Of a stretch of DNA of 64,000 nt, positions 23,556 to 35,292 are shown in pieces. The number at the start of each line of letters is the position of its first letter. Within the stretch, counting starts at the first letter, position 1. Made by a program: the position numbers and the translations under genes. Below the pieces are notes generated by a model. That model worked only from the letters and a program-made list of their open reading frames with translations. It was not told where the DNA came from and made no database searches. Origin of the DNA: Bretschneidera sinensis (taxonomy: Eukaryota > Streptophyta > Magnoliopsida > Brassicales > Akaniaceae); NCBI GenBank assembly GCA_023935145.1, contig CM043703.1:20385227-20449226 (forward strand), given 5' to 3'.

Positions 23556-25304
23556 TCAGATGCCAATTTTGAACCGATGATGCAAGAACTGTTTTCGAGG
23601 AAGTGCTTTGGTAAGTGAGTCTGCCAATTGATCATTAGTATGAACATGAGAAATACGTAACCGATGATTAACAACTTGGTCACGAACAAAGTGAAAGTCA
23701 ATGACAATGTGTTTCATATGTGAGTGGAACACCAGATTTTTACATAAGTATGTGGCACCAATATTATCGCAGTAAATTGTAGGTATAACTGTAGGTGGAG
23801 CATGTAGTTCTTGGAGCAGATTAGTTATCCAGTTTAGTTCAGCAGCAGTTGAAGCTATGGCACGGTACTCAGCTTCAGTAGATAAGCGAGCAACGGTGCG
23901 TTGCTTTTTGGAAGCCCAACTGATTGGTGAGGCACCTAGAAACACAACATATGCAGATGTGGATGTACGATCGTCAGTGTTTCCTGTCCAATCAGAGTCA
24001 GAGAAGGCATGAAGTTGCAGACGTGATTCTTTGTGAAGAAAGATTCCATGATCGAAAGTTCCTTTGAGGTACCACAGTAGACGTTTGACAGTGGCCCAAT
24101 GATGTGAGGTAGGACAATGCATGAACTGTGACAGCCTATTGACTGCAAATGAGATATCAGGCCGTGTTAAAGACAGGTACTGTAGTGATCCTAAGACCTG
24201 TCGAAACTGAGTAGTGTCATGGTGAGGGGTGCCGTCGTTGAGTGTTAGAGACTCGGTTGTGGATAGAGGAGTGCTAACCTCTTTAGCATCAGCCATGTTC
24301 GTCTTGTGCAGGATGTCAAGTACATACTTTCGCTGCGACAAGAATAAACCAGTTGGAGTTGTGCGAGCCTCAACACCCAAAAAATATGACAAGTGGCCGA
24401 GATCCTTCAAGGAGAATCGATTGGCCAACTGATCAATGAACTGCTGGACAGAGACGGAATTGTTTCCTGTAATGATGATGTCATCAACGTACACAAGCAA
24501 GTAGAGTGTGGTATGTCCATGGTGAAAGATAAACAGAGAACTATCTGATTTAGAGTTCACAAATTTGTGAAGGAGTAGGAAGCCACGTAATTCATGATAC
24601 CATGCACGGGGAGCTTGGCGAAGACCATAAATGGCCTTGTGCAACTTGCAGACATAAGTAGGAAACTGTGGATGAGTGAAGCCTTGAGGTTGCTGCATGT
24701 AAACATTGTCAGAAAGTGTGCCCTGCAAAAAAGCATTGTTAACGTCCAGTTGGTGCAAGTCCCATCCATAGGAGACCACTAAACTTAAAATAAGGTGAAT
24801 TGTTATAGGTTTTACAACAAGACTAAAAGTATCCGTGTAATCAATTCCAGGACGTTGATGGAATCCCTTGGCAAACAAAAGAGCCTTATGGCGGGCAACA
24901 GTACCGTTGGGGTTCCGCTTAATCTTAAATATCTATTTGCACCCAATGATGTTTTGTGTGTGGTGATGGGGTACGAGAGTCCATGTGGAGTTTTTAAGAA
25001 GGGTGTCATACTCATCACTCATCACCTTACGCCATTGAGGGAATTTTTCGGCTTGGCAATATGTTGTGGGTTCAGGAGGTTCATCGGTTTTGGAGGTTAT
25101 GGTGTGAAGGTCAAGTATTTTGCGTGGCTTGAAGATATTATGTTGGGACCTGGTAGTTATTTTTGGTGGTATGGGCGATTTGGATGGAGCAGTCTGTGAG
25201 GGAGATGAATGAGGAGAGGAATCATGACTTACCCAATTTGTAGAGGAGTCCAGGGAGTGTGATTGGTGCAAGGCAGAGGTAGGCAGCGTGACATGAGGAT
25301 CCAC
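23556..25304 (-). pseudogene. copia-1 reverse transcriptase and RNase H (broken)
   Basis: C-terminal pol. It opens with the pre-RT linker (PKITTRSQHNIFKPRK, QWRKVMSDEYDTLLKNSTW). A TAG at 24933-24935, replacing the Trp codon expected after IIGCK, breaks it. RT blocks follow: GIDYTDTFSLVVKP, HQLDVNNAFLQG, YGLRQAPRAWY and the catalytic YVDD (codons at 24480-24491, intact). RNase H follows, with SDSDWTG, ARLSTEAEYRA and YCDN blocks. Apart from the TAG the 440-codon stretch is open, so this is the best-preserved part of the element. Confidence 0.92.
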
Positions 25305-26459
25305 TTGTTCATCAACACCATGATTTGAGGAGTGTGTATTAGTGGGGGCAGCTGGTGGAAGAGAACTGATTGTATGTGATTTAATGTAGATAGGGAAGGA
25401 TATGAAGGTGTCTGATTGTGAGTGACAGATTCATGAGATGTTGACTCAAGATTTGTGAAAGGATTAGAGAGATTTGAGGGACACCTTTGATGTAGAGATT
25501 CTGTGTTAATTCGTGGTTCATGTATGGAAAGTTTTTGAAAGGGAATTTGAGACTCAATAAAAATGATATGACGTGTAATAAAGTTTTTTGATGTGGATGG
25601 ATCAAGACAGATATAGGAATTGTGAGAGAGTGAATAACCAATAAATATGCATGGTTTTGATCGTGGAGCTAGCTTATGAGTGGAATAGAGACGGAGCCAA
25701 GGGTAGCACAGACAGCCAAATACTTTTAGTTTGTGATAATTTAGTTGTTTGTGAAATATTTTTTTGAATGGAGAGTGGGACTTAAGGGCTGGTGTGGGCA
25801 TATAGTTAATAAGATAGGTGGCTGTTTGGAATGCTACAGACCAGAACCGTAAAAGTAGTGAGGCGTGGTGAAGTAAAGTGAGACCAATTTCGACTAGATA
25901 ACGATATTTTCTTTCAGCGGAGCCCACTAATTGAGAAGTAGATGGAGGAGATGTGAGGTGTTGAATACCAAAGTGAGATAGGTGATGAGCCAAGCTTTGA
26001 TATTCACCACCTCCATCGGAATAAACTGTTTTTATTTTCAATTGAAAAAAAATTTCGACTAATTTCTTGAATTTGTCAAATGAGGGGAACATCGGATTTG
26101 TGTTTGATAGGATAGAACCAAGTATATTTTGTAAAGTAATCCACAAAAATTATATAGTACCGAAAATTATCATAAGACATGATTGGTGATGGTCCCCAAA
26201 CGTCGGTATATAAAATTTCTAACGGAGAAGTACAAGACACACTTGTTAAGCTAAACGGAAGTTTGTGACTTTTATTACAGAGACATGAATCACAATGACT
26301 AGAAAGAGACTGAGATACGGGTATAGAAAATGTAGTTACTAATTTTTTTTGAATGGATTCGGAGGAATGGCCTAGACGGCGGTTCCATAGGTCGGCGGTA
26401 GTTGTTGTGGTGGTTGTGTATGTTGTTAGAACAGATGCACATGATGGTGATGATGACAT
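25229..26459 (-). pseudogene. copia-1 integrase (frameshifted)
   Basis: The GAG-pre-integrase block is at 26459-26230 (LWNRRLGHSS, HCDSCLCNKSHKLPF); its HHCC zinc finger has H in LGH and the CDSC pair. The catalytic core spans two frames: TDVWGPSP (first Asp), then after a one-base shift near 26088 YSDGGGEYQSL (second Asp) and the usual NGxAERKHR position, here VGSAERKYR. The core Glu is present. A further shift near 25350 separates it from RT. Confidence 0.88.
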
Positions 26460-26465
26460 AGAGGG

Positions 26466-26856
26466 TCACTCATAGACGTCGTCCTTATTCTGGCCTCGCA
26501 CCAAGGATGCCCCCGTACTCAAATCCTTCACAATAAAAGACTCAGGAAAGAAGTCAATAGATGTGGCATTTTTTTTTGCAAAATTGCGAAACTGAAAGTA
26601 AATTCTTTTTAATGTGGGGAGCACACAACACATTATTAAGATTAAATGAGATATTTGAAGATGTGAGTTTTGTAGAACCAATATGAGATATTGGAATACC
26701 GTTACCGTTGCCAACCATTATGTCTTCATTCCCATTGCAATCTGAGTGAACAGAGAGGTTTTGCAAGTCAGAGGTAATGTGGTGCGATGCACCAGAGTCA
26801 ATTAGCCAATTGTTGCGGTTGGATTGTTGATCTGTGGTCGAGTGATTCGCCTGAGG
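26466..26856 (-). pseudogene. copia-1 aspartic protease (frameshifted)
   Basis: WLIDSGASHHIT holds the catalytic DSGA (Asp codon 26797-26799, intact). VGNGNGIPISHIGS and NVLCAPHIKKNLLSVSQFC follow. A run of A on the minus strand near 26571-26579 shifts the frame, after which NATSIDFFPESFIVKDL continues in another frame. It ends at TGA (26466-26468) where the family normally has Trp. Confidence 0.88.
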
Positions 26857-27951
26857 TTAGCTGGGATTGTGGTTTGGCCTTACTCGAGATCGACAAACCT
26901 TTGCTGTGTGCCCAATTTTGTCACAGAGTTGACATATTGGCTTAGACTGTCCATGGTTGTTGTTTGGTCGCCATGGTTGATGTTGTGAATTCCTTGCTGG
27001 AGCAAAATTTCCCCTTGTCTTATAAGAAAAATTGTTGTTGAGGGGGGAGTAGGAGGAGTTATGAAAACCTTGATTTCCAAAGTTGGTCTGTGGATTGCCA
27101 GAGAATGACCTGTTGCCATAATTATTGTTTCCCATTCTATTGTTTTGATGATTTCTAGAACCTGACCTGTTTTTATTGTTGTTGGAGCGATGATGGTTGT
27201 ACTGGGCAGTGATTGTTGTTGTCATTTTCTTCCCTTCTTCTCGTTTTAGAAAGGTCTCGTGATCTATAAGCTTATCGTGAAGCTCTTCGAATGTCATAGC
27301 CGTTTCTCTTGTACGTATGGCTGCATTCAGTTCTTTATAGTCATAACTGAGGTCATGGAGGGTGTGAACGACAATCTCAGCATCACTCAGAGGGTGCTCA
27401 ATTAAGGCAAGGCTGTCAAAAATTATTTTGATGTGTTGCATGTATTCGACTATGGTGGTGCCTTCTTGAGAGATCCTCATGAGTGTGGAAAGAAGAGAGA
27501 GCATCCTAGTATTCGAACGATTGGCAAAAGTTGTTTCTAGCTTATTCCACGCTTCAGTTGAGCATTTGCAGGTGGAGATAAGTGGTGCAATGGTACCTGC
27601 AAGGGAGGCCTGAATAGCCTGCAGTACTAAACGATCCTGACGCAGCCACTTCTTGTGATCTGGGTTCGGAACAGACTCAGTTCCTCCAGTTATGTTGATG
27701 GTGGATGCAGGACAGGTATGTGTGCCATCGACATAGCCTAGCAAATCATAACCAAACAGTAAATTAGAGAATTAAGATCTCAAAGAGGCATAATTACCAC
27801 CTCCAGATAACTTGAATGAGATTTGGGATGCAGTATTGATAGAGATTAGATTGTTGGTTTGTACGGAAGGGTTGGTACCAGTTGATACAACAACCGGTGT
27901 TTCAGAGATTGAGGAGTTTGATGAATCTGATTAGTTGATTGGAGATGACAT
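26857..27951 (-). pseudogene. copia-1 gag (nonsense mutations)
   Basis: Nucleocapsid/capsid part. Start ATG is at 27951. Stops at codons 7 and 60 interrupt the N-terminal domain, then it is open for almost 300 codons. The UBN2/Retrotran_gag core is at about 27660-27290 (WLRQDRLVLQAI, STEAWNKLETTFANRS). A Asn/Gly/Arg-rich tail leads to a CCHC zinc knuckle CQLCDKIGHTAKVC near 26900-26945 that is intact. Stop TAA is at 26857-26859, in the frame that continues into protease. Confidence 0.9.
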
Positions 27952-28034
27952 TGTAGGGAAAGAGAAGAGAGAGAAAAAAAAAAAGGGAGATATAAGGAAG
28001 ATATGAGGATCAATTTTTAAGCTTGGTGGCTTGA

Positions 28035-28048
28035 GCGCTCTGATACCA
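28035..28048 (-). other. copia-1 primer-binding site (initiator Met tRNA)
   Basis: Minus-strand TGGTATCAGAGCGC immediately follows the 5' LTR. It is complementary to the 3' end of plant initiator tRNA-Met. Confidence 0.9.
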
Positions 28049-28322
28049 TGTGAGGATTGAAGAGAGTGAAGAGAAGTGAGAATTGAAGAGAGTAAAGAGT
28101 TGTACAAATGCTTGCTTGATTTCTTCTATACAATTAAGGGTATATATAGGTTGTTAAAGGAAAAATGTCATCCTTAAAACATGGATGAAAACATGACTTA
28201 AAGTGATCCTTAAAACAAGGATAAAAACATAACCTAAAGTAATCCTTAAAACATGAATAAAAGCATGACCTAAAATAAACCTTAAAACAATAATAAGAAT
28301 ATGCTAATATGTTTCTTTATCA
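28049..28322 (-). repeat. copia-1 5' LTR
   Basis: TGTGAGGATTGAAG...TCTTTATCA, 274 bases, same length as the 3' LTR. Carries the minus-strand promoter of the element. Confidence 0.93.
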
Positions 28323-28327
28323 GTTCA

Positions 28328-29692
28328 ACGGATACTATCTTTGGTGCTTAGATAAGAGTTTCCATATTGGAAGGATAAGAAAACACAAAATATTGGTTGT
28401 GGAGCACAAAGTGACAAACATAAAGACAGAATCATATTTGTGCAAATGGGACCCTATACCCTATTAGAAACTTAGCTCCACTCTTTTTTTCTGAAAAAGA
28501 ATAATATGATGCTGCACCAGACAGAAAACTTCATTTCAAGGCACCCATTTGTAGTCTTATCAATGTCTTTTCCAGGTAACATGCATGTGGTGGGGCATTG
28601 CCATGGAGATATATTTAGTAGTAGAATATATTCTTACGATGTATTTAGGCTAAATTAGGATTTTCGTTTTGCAACTATTTAGTGTGTTGAATTTTCATTC
28701 GTATGTATTAATTTCAATTGTTCTTTGTTCTTAGTTATAACTATCATTAAACGTCATACAACATAGTTTTTTTAGTCAATTTCATCTGTTAACACTTAAC
28801 ACAAGTCTAACTCAATGTTGGGATGAACTTGTGTTTAGACTCAAATTAACCTTTAAAACGTCAATAATTAATTTTGACCGGAAAAATACATGGTACTTTC
28901 CTTCTACAAGATATATCCAAAGGTTTATCAAATGTAATGTGGTTATCATAATATCATTTACAATAGATTTATACAAAACATCATCAAAATGTACTTCATG
29001 AAGACCTCAAGGTGCTTAGGTTTGGTTTTGATTGGTTTATTTTCGATTTAAAATTATAATTAGTCAAATAAAGTTCTTGTTTAGTGATAAAAAAAATAAA
29101 TAAATTGTAGCATTGTTACCACACAGTTTCATATTTGAATTTTTATTGATGTGTGGTTTGTTTGTCCAATTATATATTTGATTATTTCACTTATATCGTA
29201 GACTGAGTTATGGGATGATATTGAGAGCATTTATAGTGCATGTGCATGTGACCAAATCAATCAACATACTTGTATATAACCGCTTCAACAAAAATATTAT
29301 AATTATAATTAAATATTTTAATTGATAATGCTTTATTCTTATTTTATGTTATTTGTTTTATTTAGTCTTGATGATGTGACCATTTTAAGGTTCAATTAAT
29401 CAGGAGAAAGGAACAAATAACATATACTTCACGTTTTTCTTGATATTAAACCAAACTATATACGGTTTGATAAACAATTTGAATGTCAAATAAAAATGTG
29501 GAATGGTTTGTAGAAAACTAAAAATGTGAACCGACATCTATTTACCCACATAATATGTGGGCCCAGATTTAGTCACCACGGCTATCGAGTGGGGAAAGAA
29601 TTTTATCCAAATATCATTTTTTTTAAAAAGCCAATAGAAGCTTAACACAATTTTACTCCTTTTAAGTTAATTTTTAAAATATAGAAGTAATC
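28328..29692. other. AT-rich intergenic, no gene seen
   Basis: The continuation of the unique sequence interrupted by copia-1. No domain-bearing frame and no structured repeat were recognised. Confidence 0.35.
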
Positions 29693-30145
29693 TGATGTAG
29701 TAGATAATTCACTCTCTAATAGTCTGATAACACGTGGATAACTCTCACTTTAATGATCGAATAATACATGGATGCACCAATAACGAGAACGTAGCAGAGC
29801 AGATGACGAACCCGTAATCATTCACAGATTTTTCATAGGCAAAAACGGAAGCAAGATTTCATGAACTATATCGTCCCTAAACACGTAACAATACCTCTTG
29901 AAAGAAAAGCGGGATCTCAAGGATCGCATCATCTTGAGCACATGATGAACTTGCTTCATGAACCATTATAAAAAGATTGAGGTATGCAAATCTCAACACA
30001 GTTCAAGTTCATTACAAAAATACTATCACCATTAATACTATAATCCTCTCAATTTTTCCAAAACCTTGCATTAACAAAGGTATCGAAGAGTCTTTGAATG
30101 CATTACTTCATTTTCTTCCAATGACTCTTTAATTCGTCACTTTTT
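29693..30145 (+). repeat. Dispersed LTR-like repeat, family M, copy 1
   Basis: Collinear with 39863-40285: TGATRTAG.GAATAATTCACT, GTGACACGTGGATAACTC, AACAGAGCAGATGAC, GCGGGATCTCA.GGATCGC, ATAAAAA.CTCAAGGTATG and ACAAA.G.ATCG.A.AG..CTTTGA blocks. The order TATA-like element then a CATCGGA-type phrase resembles gypsy LTR R/U5 regions. No internal coding sequence is adjacent. Confidence 0.55.
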
Positions 30146-30149
30146 TTCT

Positions 30150-30297
30150 GTCGACTTGCATGGCCTAAAAGATTTCACCTTCACTCAAGAATTTTTTTGG
30201 AAGTGATCCAATTTGCAATAAAAGCACAAGTTCGGTCGACTTGCATGGCCTAAAAGATTTCACCTTCACTCAAGAATTTTTTTGGAAGTGATCCAAT
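30150..30297 (+). repeat. Tandem duplication, 85-base period
   Basis: 30150-30212 and 30235-30297 are identical over 63 bases, starting GTCGACTTGCATGGCC and ending AAGTGATCCAAT, separated by a 22-base spacer. The identity implies a recent event or an assembly artefact. Confidence 0.9.
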
Positions 30298-30726
30298 CGA
30301 TGGGCCTTGCTCACAATCCACAGTTTTTACAACATGTATGCCAAGTGCAAGAATTTCTCATGGTTTATTGATTTGGACGTGGATCTATACCTTTACAAAG
30401 TGAAGATGCCAATTGATGGTGAAATAATAATGTGCACTGATGGATTTTTATATTTTATTGAATGGAAAAATCTCAATTTCTTCTTTAAAAATAAATACAG
30501 AAAAAATGATAGATGATGCTCTATAGCTCAATTCAAATTCGACCAAACAAATTCACACAGTTGTACACTAAACGCAAATTTAACCGAACCTAATCGATAC
30601 TCAGCTCAGCAGCTAAAATTAACAACCTAGAAATTGAATTTATAGAACTAGTGGGCTGAAGAAATAGATATTCCAAAGCGGTTGCCCCCAAAAAAAACCC
30701 TTATTGAATATTACCATAACTCTGGA

Positions 30727-30758
<32 letters not shown>

Positions 30759-30769
30759 CCACGTTTACT

Positions 30770-31420
30770 ATTAATGAAGTTAAAACTCCTGTTTTGTGTT
30801 CACTTCTCAAAATATATAAATCAAATACTTAAGTAAGGTTATATATGTAACTTAATTAACTCAAACTCTTCGTATATTTTTCTCCTGTTTTTCTCTCCCA
30901 CTATCTCATTCAAACTTAACTTCTCTATTATTCTTTATCTTTTTCGTATGCGTGTGTTGAGATGCTACTTATTAATACAGTCAGAATCCTCATTTGGTGT
31001 CCATCCATCCAAATGTCCCGTAAACCGCTACTTAAATATATAAGTTAAGTATTTAAATAATATTATATATGTAACTCAATTGACTCAAACTTCACACATC
31101 TTTCTTTAATATTTTTCTTTTCCGTTGTCCCAATCAAACTTAACTTATCCACTCTTATTATCTCTTTTATCTTTCACTCATGTTGATTTTTTCTGTTACT
31201 CTTTATCTTTTTTACATTTTCAATTGTTCTTATTTCTTTTTAGTGATTCTAATCGGATTATTATTTTTTTTAGGTTTCTTTATAGGTTTAGTTTTCTAAT
31301 GAAAAATATGTGACAATTATATTTAATATGCATATAGATAAAAAAATAATTATTAACATATTATTTTATCATATAAAAAACATATCAAAATACACATAGC
31401 GACATAACTCATGTTGAAAT
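30770..31420 (+). repeat. Dispersed AT-rich repeat, copy 2 (partly duplicated)
   Basis: Matches 4461-5030 and contains the first half twice (about 30790-30960 and 31025-31200), each with TTATATATGTAACT.AATT.ACTCAAACT. It is preceded by a (TA)n(CA)n microsatellite at 30727-30757. Confidence 0.55.
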
Positions 31421-32253
31421 GCTAGAATATATTATTACCACACCACTTTTCTCTTATTCCCGTGTGTCTATTTCTTGTTCACTCTCGTTTCTTTCGGTTT
31501 CTTTTTGCACGATGCACAGTTACGTACAAAATTAAGGAGATGTGACTGAATAGCATCAAGAGGCTTCCCAAGTGACCTAAAGTTTGTAAATTCAAGCCCC
31601 TCAAAAGATAGAACCTTGGTGTGAGGATGACAGTGTAGATGGTTGCTATGGTGTGTTGATTTCGGGTAGTTGATCATATATGCTTATCGGTAGCCCCCTT
31701 CGTTTCAGTGGCATCTCAAATGAGCTCATGAAAATTCAATTTGCCACATGTAGCGCTTGAGTTGAAGAATAAAGGGAGTTTCTGGTTGAAAGAAGACAAA
31801 CAAACGTTTGGATTGCAAGAAAGGATTTTCCCATCACAATGACACTGACTCCCAAATATTATTTTTAAGAAACAAAGCTTGAGAAACACACAATACAATT
31901 GCCTCCACTCAACACGCTACCTTCTCAACGTGGAAACAAATTCTTTCCTGGTCAAGCGATTCATTCCTTCAATGCTCCCATGCATTGGCTGATCTGATTA
32001 GTTAGTCTTATTTCTTTCTTTTTATTTTTTATTTTTTATTTTTGAATTGTTATTAGAAAAAGGGAAAAGATGATGTGGTAAGAGTTTGGAAAATAAGTTT
32101 AAGAGCACTGTGGTTTGGGAAATAGGATTTTAAAACACTAGGGTTTGATGAATAACAAAACTCAGCAGAAGTCCAAGGCCCAAGTTTGCTAGGAAATTAC
32201 AGCAAACCTCTATTATTATCTTCATTTGAAGGACGTTTGTTTCTTATCGACCA
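31421..32253. other. Less AT-rich stretch, possible gene remnant, not identified
   Basis: 31460-31990 has more balanced base composition than its surroundings. Minus-strand frames read TNFRSLGKPLDAIQSHLLNF (31470-31680) and SCNPNVCLSSFNQKLPLFF (31716-31898), which look vaguely coding. I recognise no family and no consistent splice structure. Confidence 0.25.
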
Positions 32254-32880
32254 TCAAGATAATATATAAATTTTTTGAAAGAAAAGTATAATATATAATA
32301 AATATAAATTAAATTTCTTTAATAAACACAATTAAATAACTAAAAATTACATTTACTCTTATTTACCTCTTAATAATGTATTATTATTTCATTCTAACGT
32401 ACAGTCAATCACTTTATTTTCTTTTTTTTTAGATTTTTAAAGTTTTAACAGATCGACACATGATTGTTAAAAATATTAATTTATAAAAAGATTCTTTAAT
32501 ATAACTTTTATTTTCTATATCAGTTCTAATATTTCTTTATGGAATTATGTTCATCAGAAGATCACATTGTACATTAACACTAAAAATTCATTTTAAAATT
32601 GATTAAACATAAATTATCATAGATATAATATTAAAAAAACTAAATTAATTTATGCCTAACATGAACCCTCTCTTATTTCACATCCATTTTACTATTTACG
32701 TTAAATATAATAAAAAATATTTAAAAATAACCTATAAATATTAATCACAAATGATAACAACAAAAACTATATAAAAACAAAAATATGAAGGAAAAAAACA
32801 ATCTAATCAGCTTTAAAAAAAACACTGATACATACACATTAAAAATTATTACACGTGCATAGCACAGGTGTGTAATCTAG
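32254..32880 (+). mobile_element. Small nonautonomous Helitron (candidate)
   Basis: The 3' end has an imperfect hairpin ACACGTGC-ATA-GCACAGGTGT at 32855-32875, followed by GTAATCTAG; the terminal CTAG is at 32877-32880 with T next, as expected for insertion into AT. The proposed 5' end is TCAAGATAATATATAAATTT at 32254, preceded by A. There is no RepHel. The 3' end is well supported, the 5' end is a guess. Confidence 0.45.
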
Positions 32881-33343
32881 TTCCATATGCTTCCGTGTAC
32901 TCTCTTCATCTCCACATACTAAAATATAAATCCTAATTTTTCCCATGGCCACAGCTAGACAAATTCCCTATGCTAAGCAAATAATATTTACTAGTGGAAA
33001 GTCTGTGCTTTGCACGGTTTTTTTATGTGTTTGTTAAGTGTTCGAAAGACAAATGAAAATAGGGGTTATATATATTTTTTACTGACCTTTGGAGATACAA
33101 ACCTCTCCATTTCATCTCATAACCACCCCTTACCCGTGAGAGGCACGGATTTGTTCTCATGCTTTACATTTAAAAAATAAGAAAATTGGCCTAATTACAT
33201 TAACTCCAGTCTTTTTTTTTCAACAACAAATTAATTTATTCTCATAAGATCTTGTTCAAAATATATCATCCATTGAACAGTCCATGTTTCCCCTTATCTT
33301 TCTCTCTATTTACACTCTTTCTAAAAATAATCATGGTATAAAT

Positions 33344-34867
33344 TAGTGTTTTCAAAGACGAAGACGTTGGGCAAAATGTTTAATCTCAATGAGACGAGAT
33401 GTAAACCTCGAAACATTAGGACATAAACCTTTGAAACGTTGAGGTGTTTTGAATAAAATAATATTAATTAAATTATAAAAATACTAAAATAATTAAAATA
33501 ATATAAATAAATATGGTGTACAAAGAGTTTGATTTTTTTTGTAGAATTCCGGCAAACAAGTAAACATTATAACCATTTAAATATGGTGGCCTTGGCAGCA
33601 TACTCACTCAAATGAATATAACAGACAATTGCAGTTCTAACAGTGACTAAAACCTATAATAACTAACATAGAAAATCAGTTTGTGTTTTTGTTCAGAGCA
33701 TCTAACGAGAATCAACATATTGTTCAATGAGCTAGGACAGAACATCTGAATTTACTGACATAATGCAAAAATGGAACGACTGCATCATGCAGGTGCCTGA
33801 TACAATATGTAAAGTACTCTGGTTTCTAAGAGATCAGATTTGTTCTTCGATCAACATAACAGATCCGTTTCTCATTTAATTAATGAAGATCTGGCCCCTC
33901 GAAGAATAATCAGGATTGAACTCATTCAATCCTAACCGAGAAACATTCAAAACAAACATTCTGATTCAACAATCCAACACAATAAAGACAATCTGAAACA
34001 ACTCAAACCCAACCTTCTCAGTTAAAGACTATCCAAGCCCAATATATTCAACTATCTTAGCTTTCCTGTATTTCCTCACCAACCATGCAAAGAGTCAAAA
34101 CTGAAAAAACAATATCCGAATTTCAACTAAAGAAAAAAAATTCAAAAAAGCAACAAATAAATCAATTCAAAGCAATCGATAGACAGACTGTTCTAAAACA
34201 CTGAACTTGCTAATAAGAAACACTTCAAAACCACCATTCAAATTTCCTCTGCTTTTACTGCATTTTCTCACAAACCAAACAGAGCATCAAACAAAACTTC
34301 AAATCTTAAATACAAAAAAGAAACAACAAACAAACAACAAAAAAATACGTATCACAAAAGCTCAAAAAAGGCAAACCATATCAAAATACTCACCAAAAAT
34401 GACACTGGTAAAACGAAGTGAATAAAATTTTGAAAAAAAAACCCTAAATTTAGATAATTTAAACCTAAAAGACCTGAATCAGTCCTTGTTCACATAATTT
34501 GTAACTTGAAAGCACAATATAAATGACTTATCTAGATTGTGTTGTGAAGAAGTGAGGGAGAGAAAGATGAAGAGGGCTTACGGGTAAGGACTGGAGTAAG
34601 GAGGACTAGTGAGACAGAGACGCGGACGGCTTCAGGTAAGAAGCCTAAATGGATAAAGGATAGTCAAAACAGCAAAAAGGGGCTGATTTAATTTAAGCCA
34701 AAACGACGTTTTGAGTTTGTTGATTTAAAAAAATAATAATTCATGGGGTGTACACCCGACCAAAAAACGCACGCCCAGCAGAAGGAACGCCTAAGGTTTC
34801 ATGCCTTGGGACGTTTTAGACCCGTATCACCTCTGGACGCACCCAGAAACCGCCTTTTTAAACACTG
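33344..34867. mobile_element. Nonautonomous hAT-type DNA transposon
   Basis: The left end TAGTGTTTTCAAAGACG and the reverse complement of the right end CAGTGTTTAAAAAGGCGG match the plant hAT terminus CAGTGTTTTAAAAGGCG. Flanking octamers GTATAAAT (33336-33343) and GTATAGAC (34868-34875) share their first five bases, in register with an eight-base duplication since decayed. It is 1524 bases with no transposase domain. The interior includes GGGACGTTTTAGACCC and ACGCACCCAGAAACCG blocks typical of subterminal repeats of this group. Confidence 0.65.
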
Positions 34868-35214
34868 GTATAGACCTTAATAATGGCATGATTTATCACT
34901 AATTTCTAAAAAAATCCCAGCTCAAAAGACCTGTACATGAGAAAGATCATTTTCCTTCCATTGTTATCAAATGCATGCTTAATGCGTGTGAGAGTGTGTT
35001 CTATAGCTGCAGGAAAAAACAAAATAAATGAAGGATCTTAGAGCTGATTCAAGGAGAAATTATAATTATATTTCTCACAAATTGAAAACAAAAACATTAT
35101 ATCCTTGTCATAGAAATGTAAGCATCAACTAAATGTTCTCATCAACTCCAAATTCAAATACCAGAAGAAGACCAATTTGTTTATACGGTATGATTGTTGC
35201 CACCAAGAAAGTAC

Positions 35215-35292
35215 CTTTTCTTTGAGAACAGCCTGTAATTGATGAATCTTATGGCAGATCTCTTGAAGCTTTTCCTGATGTTCAAAATTTAG
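35215..35292 (-). pseudogene. Exon-like coiled-coil segment, unidentified
   Basis: The minus-strand frame reads KLNFEHQEKLQEICHKIHQL then QAVLKEK and is followed by GTACTT, a possible donor, at 35214. Upstream the frame is closed by TGA. Probably part of the same gene or gene fragment as 36167-36404 and 36900-37021, given same strand and order. Family not recognised. Confidence 0.35.

Larger units (their letters stand above)
23256..28322 (-). mobile_element. Ty1/copia LTR retrotransposon, degenerate (copia-1)
   Basis: Complete element of 5067 bases on the minus strand, flanked by the perfect 5-bp duplication GTTCA (23251-23255 and 28323-28327). The LTRs are 274 bases each. The order is LTR, PBS, gag, protease, integrase, RT, RNase H, PPT, LTR; integrase before RT defines copia. 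By hand count the LTRs differ at about 23 of 274 positions, mostly transitions, so it is not recent. Coding is broken by in-frame stops in gag (27931-27933, 27772-27774), at the gag/pro border (26857-26859), before integrase (26466-26468) and before RT (24933-24935), and by frameshifts near 26575, 26088 and 25350. It cannot move without help. Confidence 0.95.

Noticed and set aside
24229..25199. Plus-strand frames across copia-1 pol (for example 24795-25199)
   Set aside because: Antisense shadows of the reverse transcriptase reading frame.
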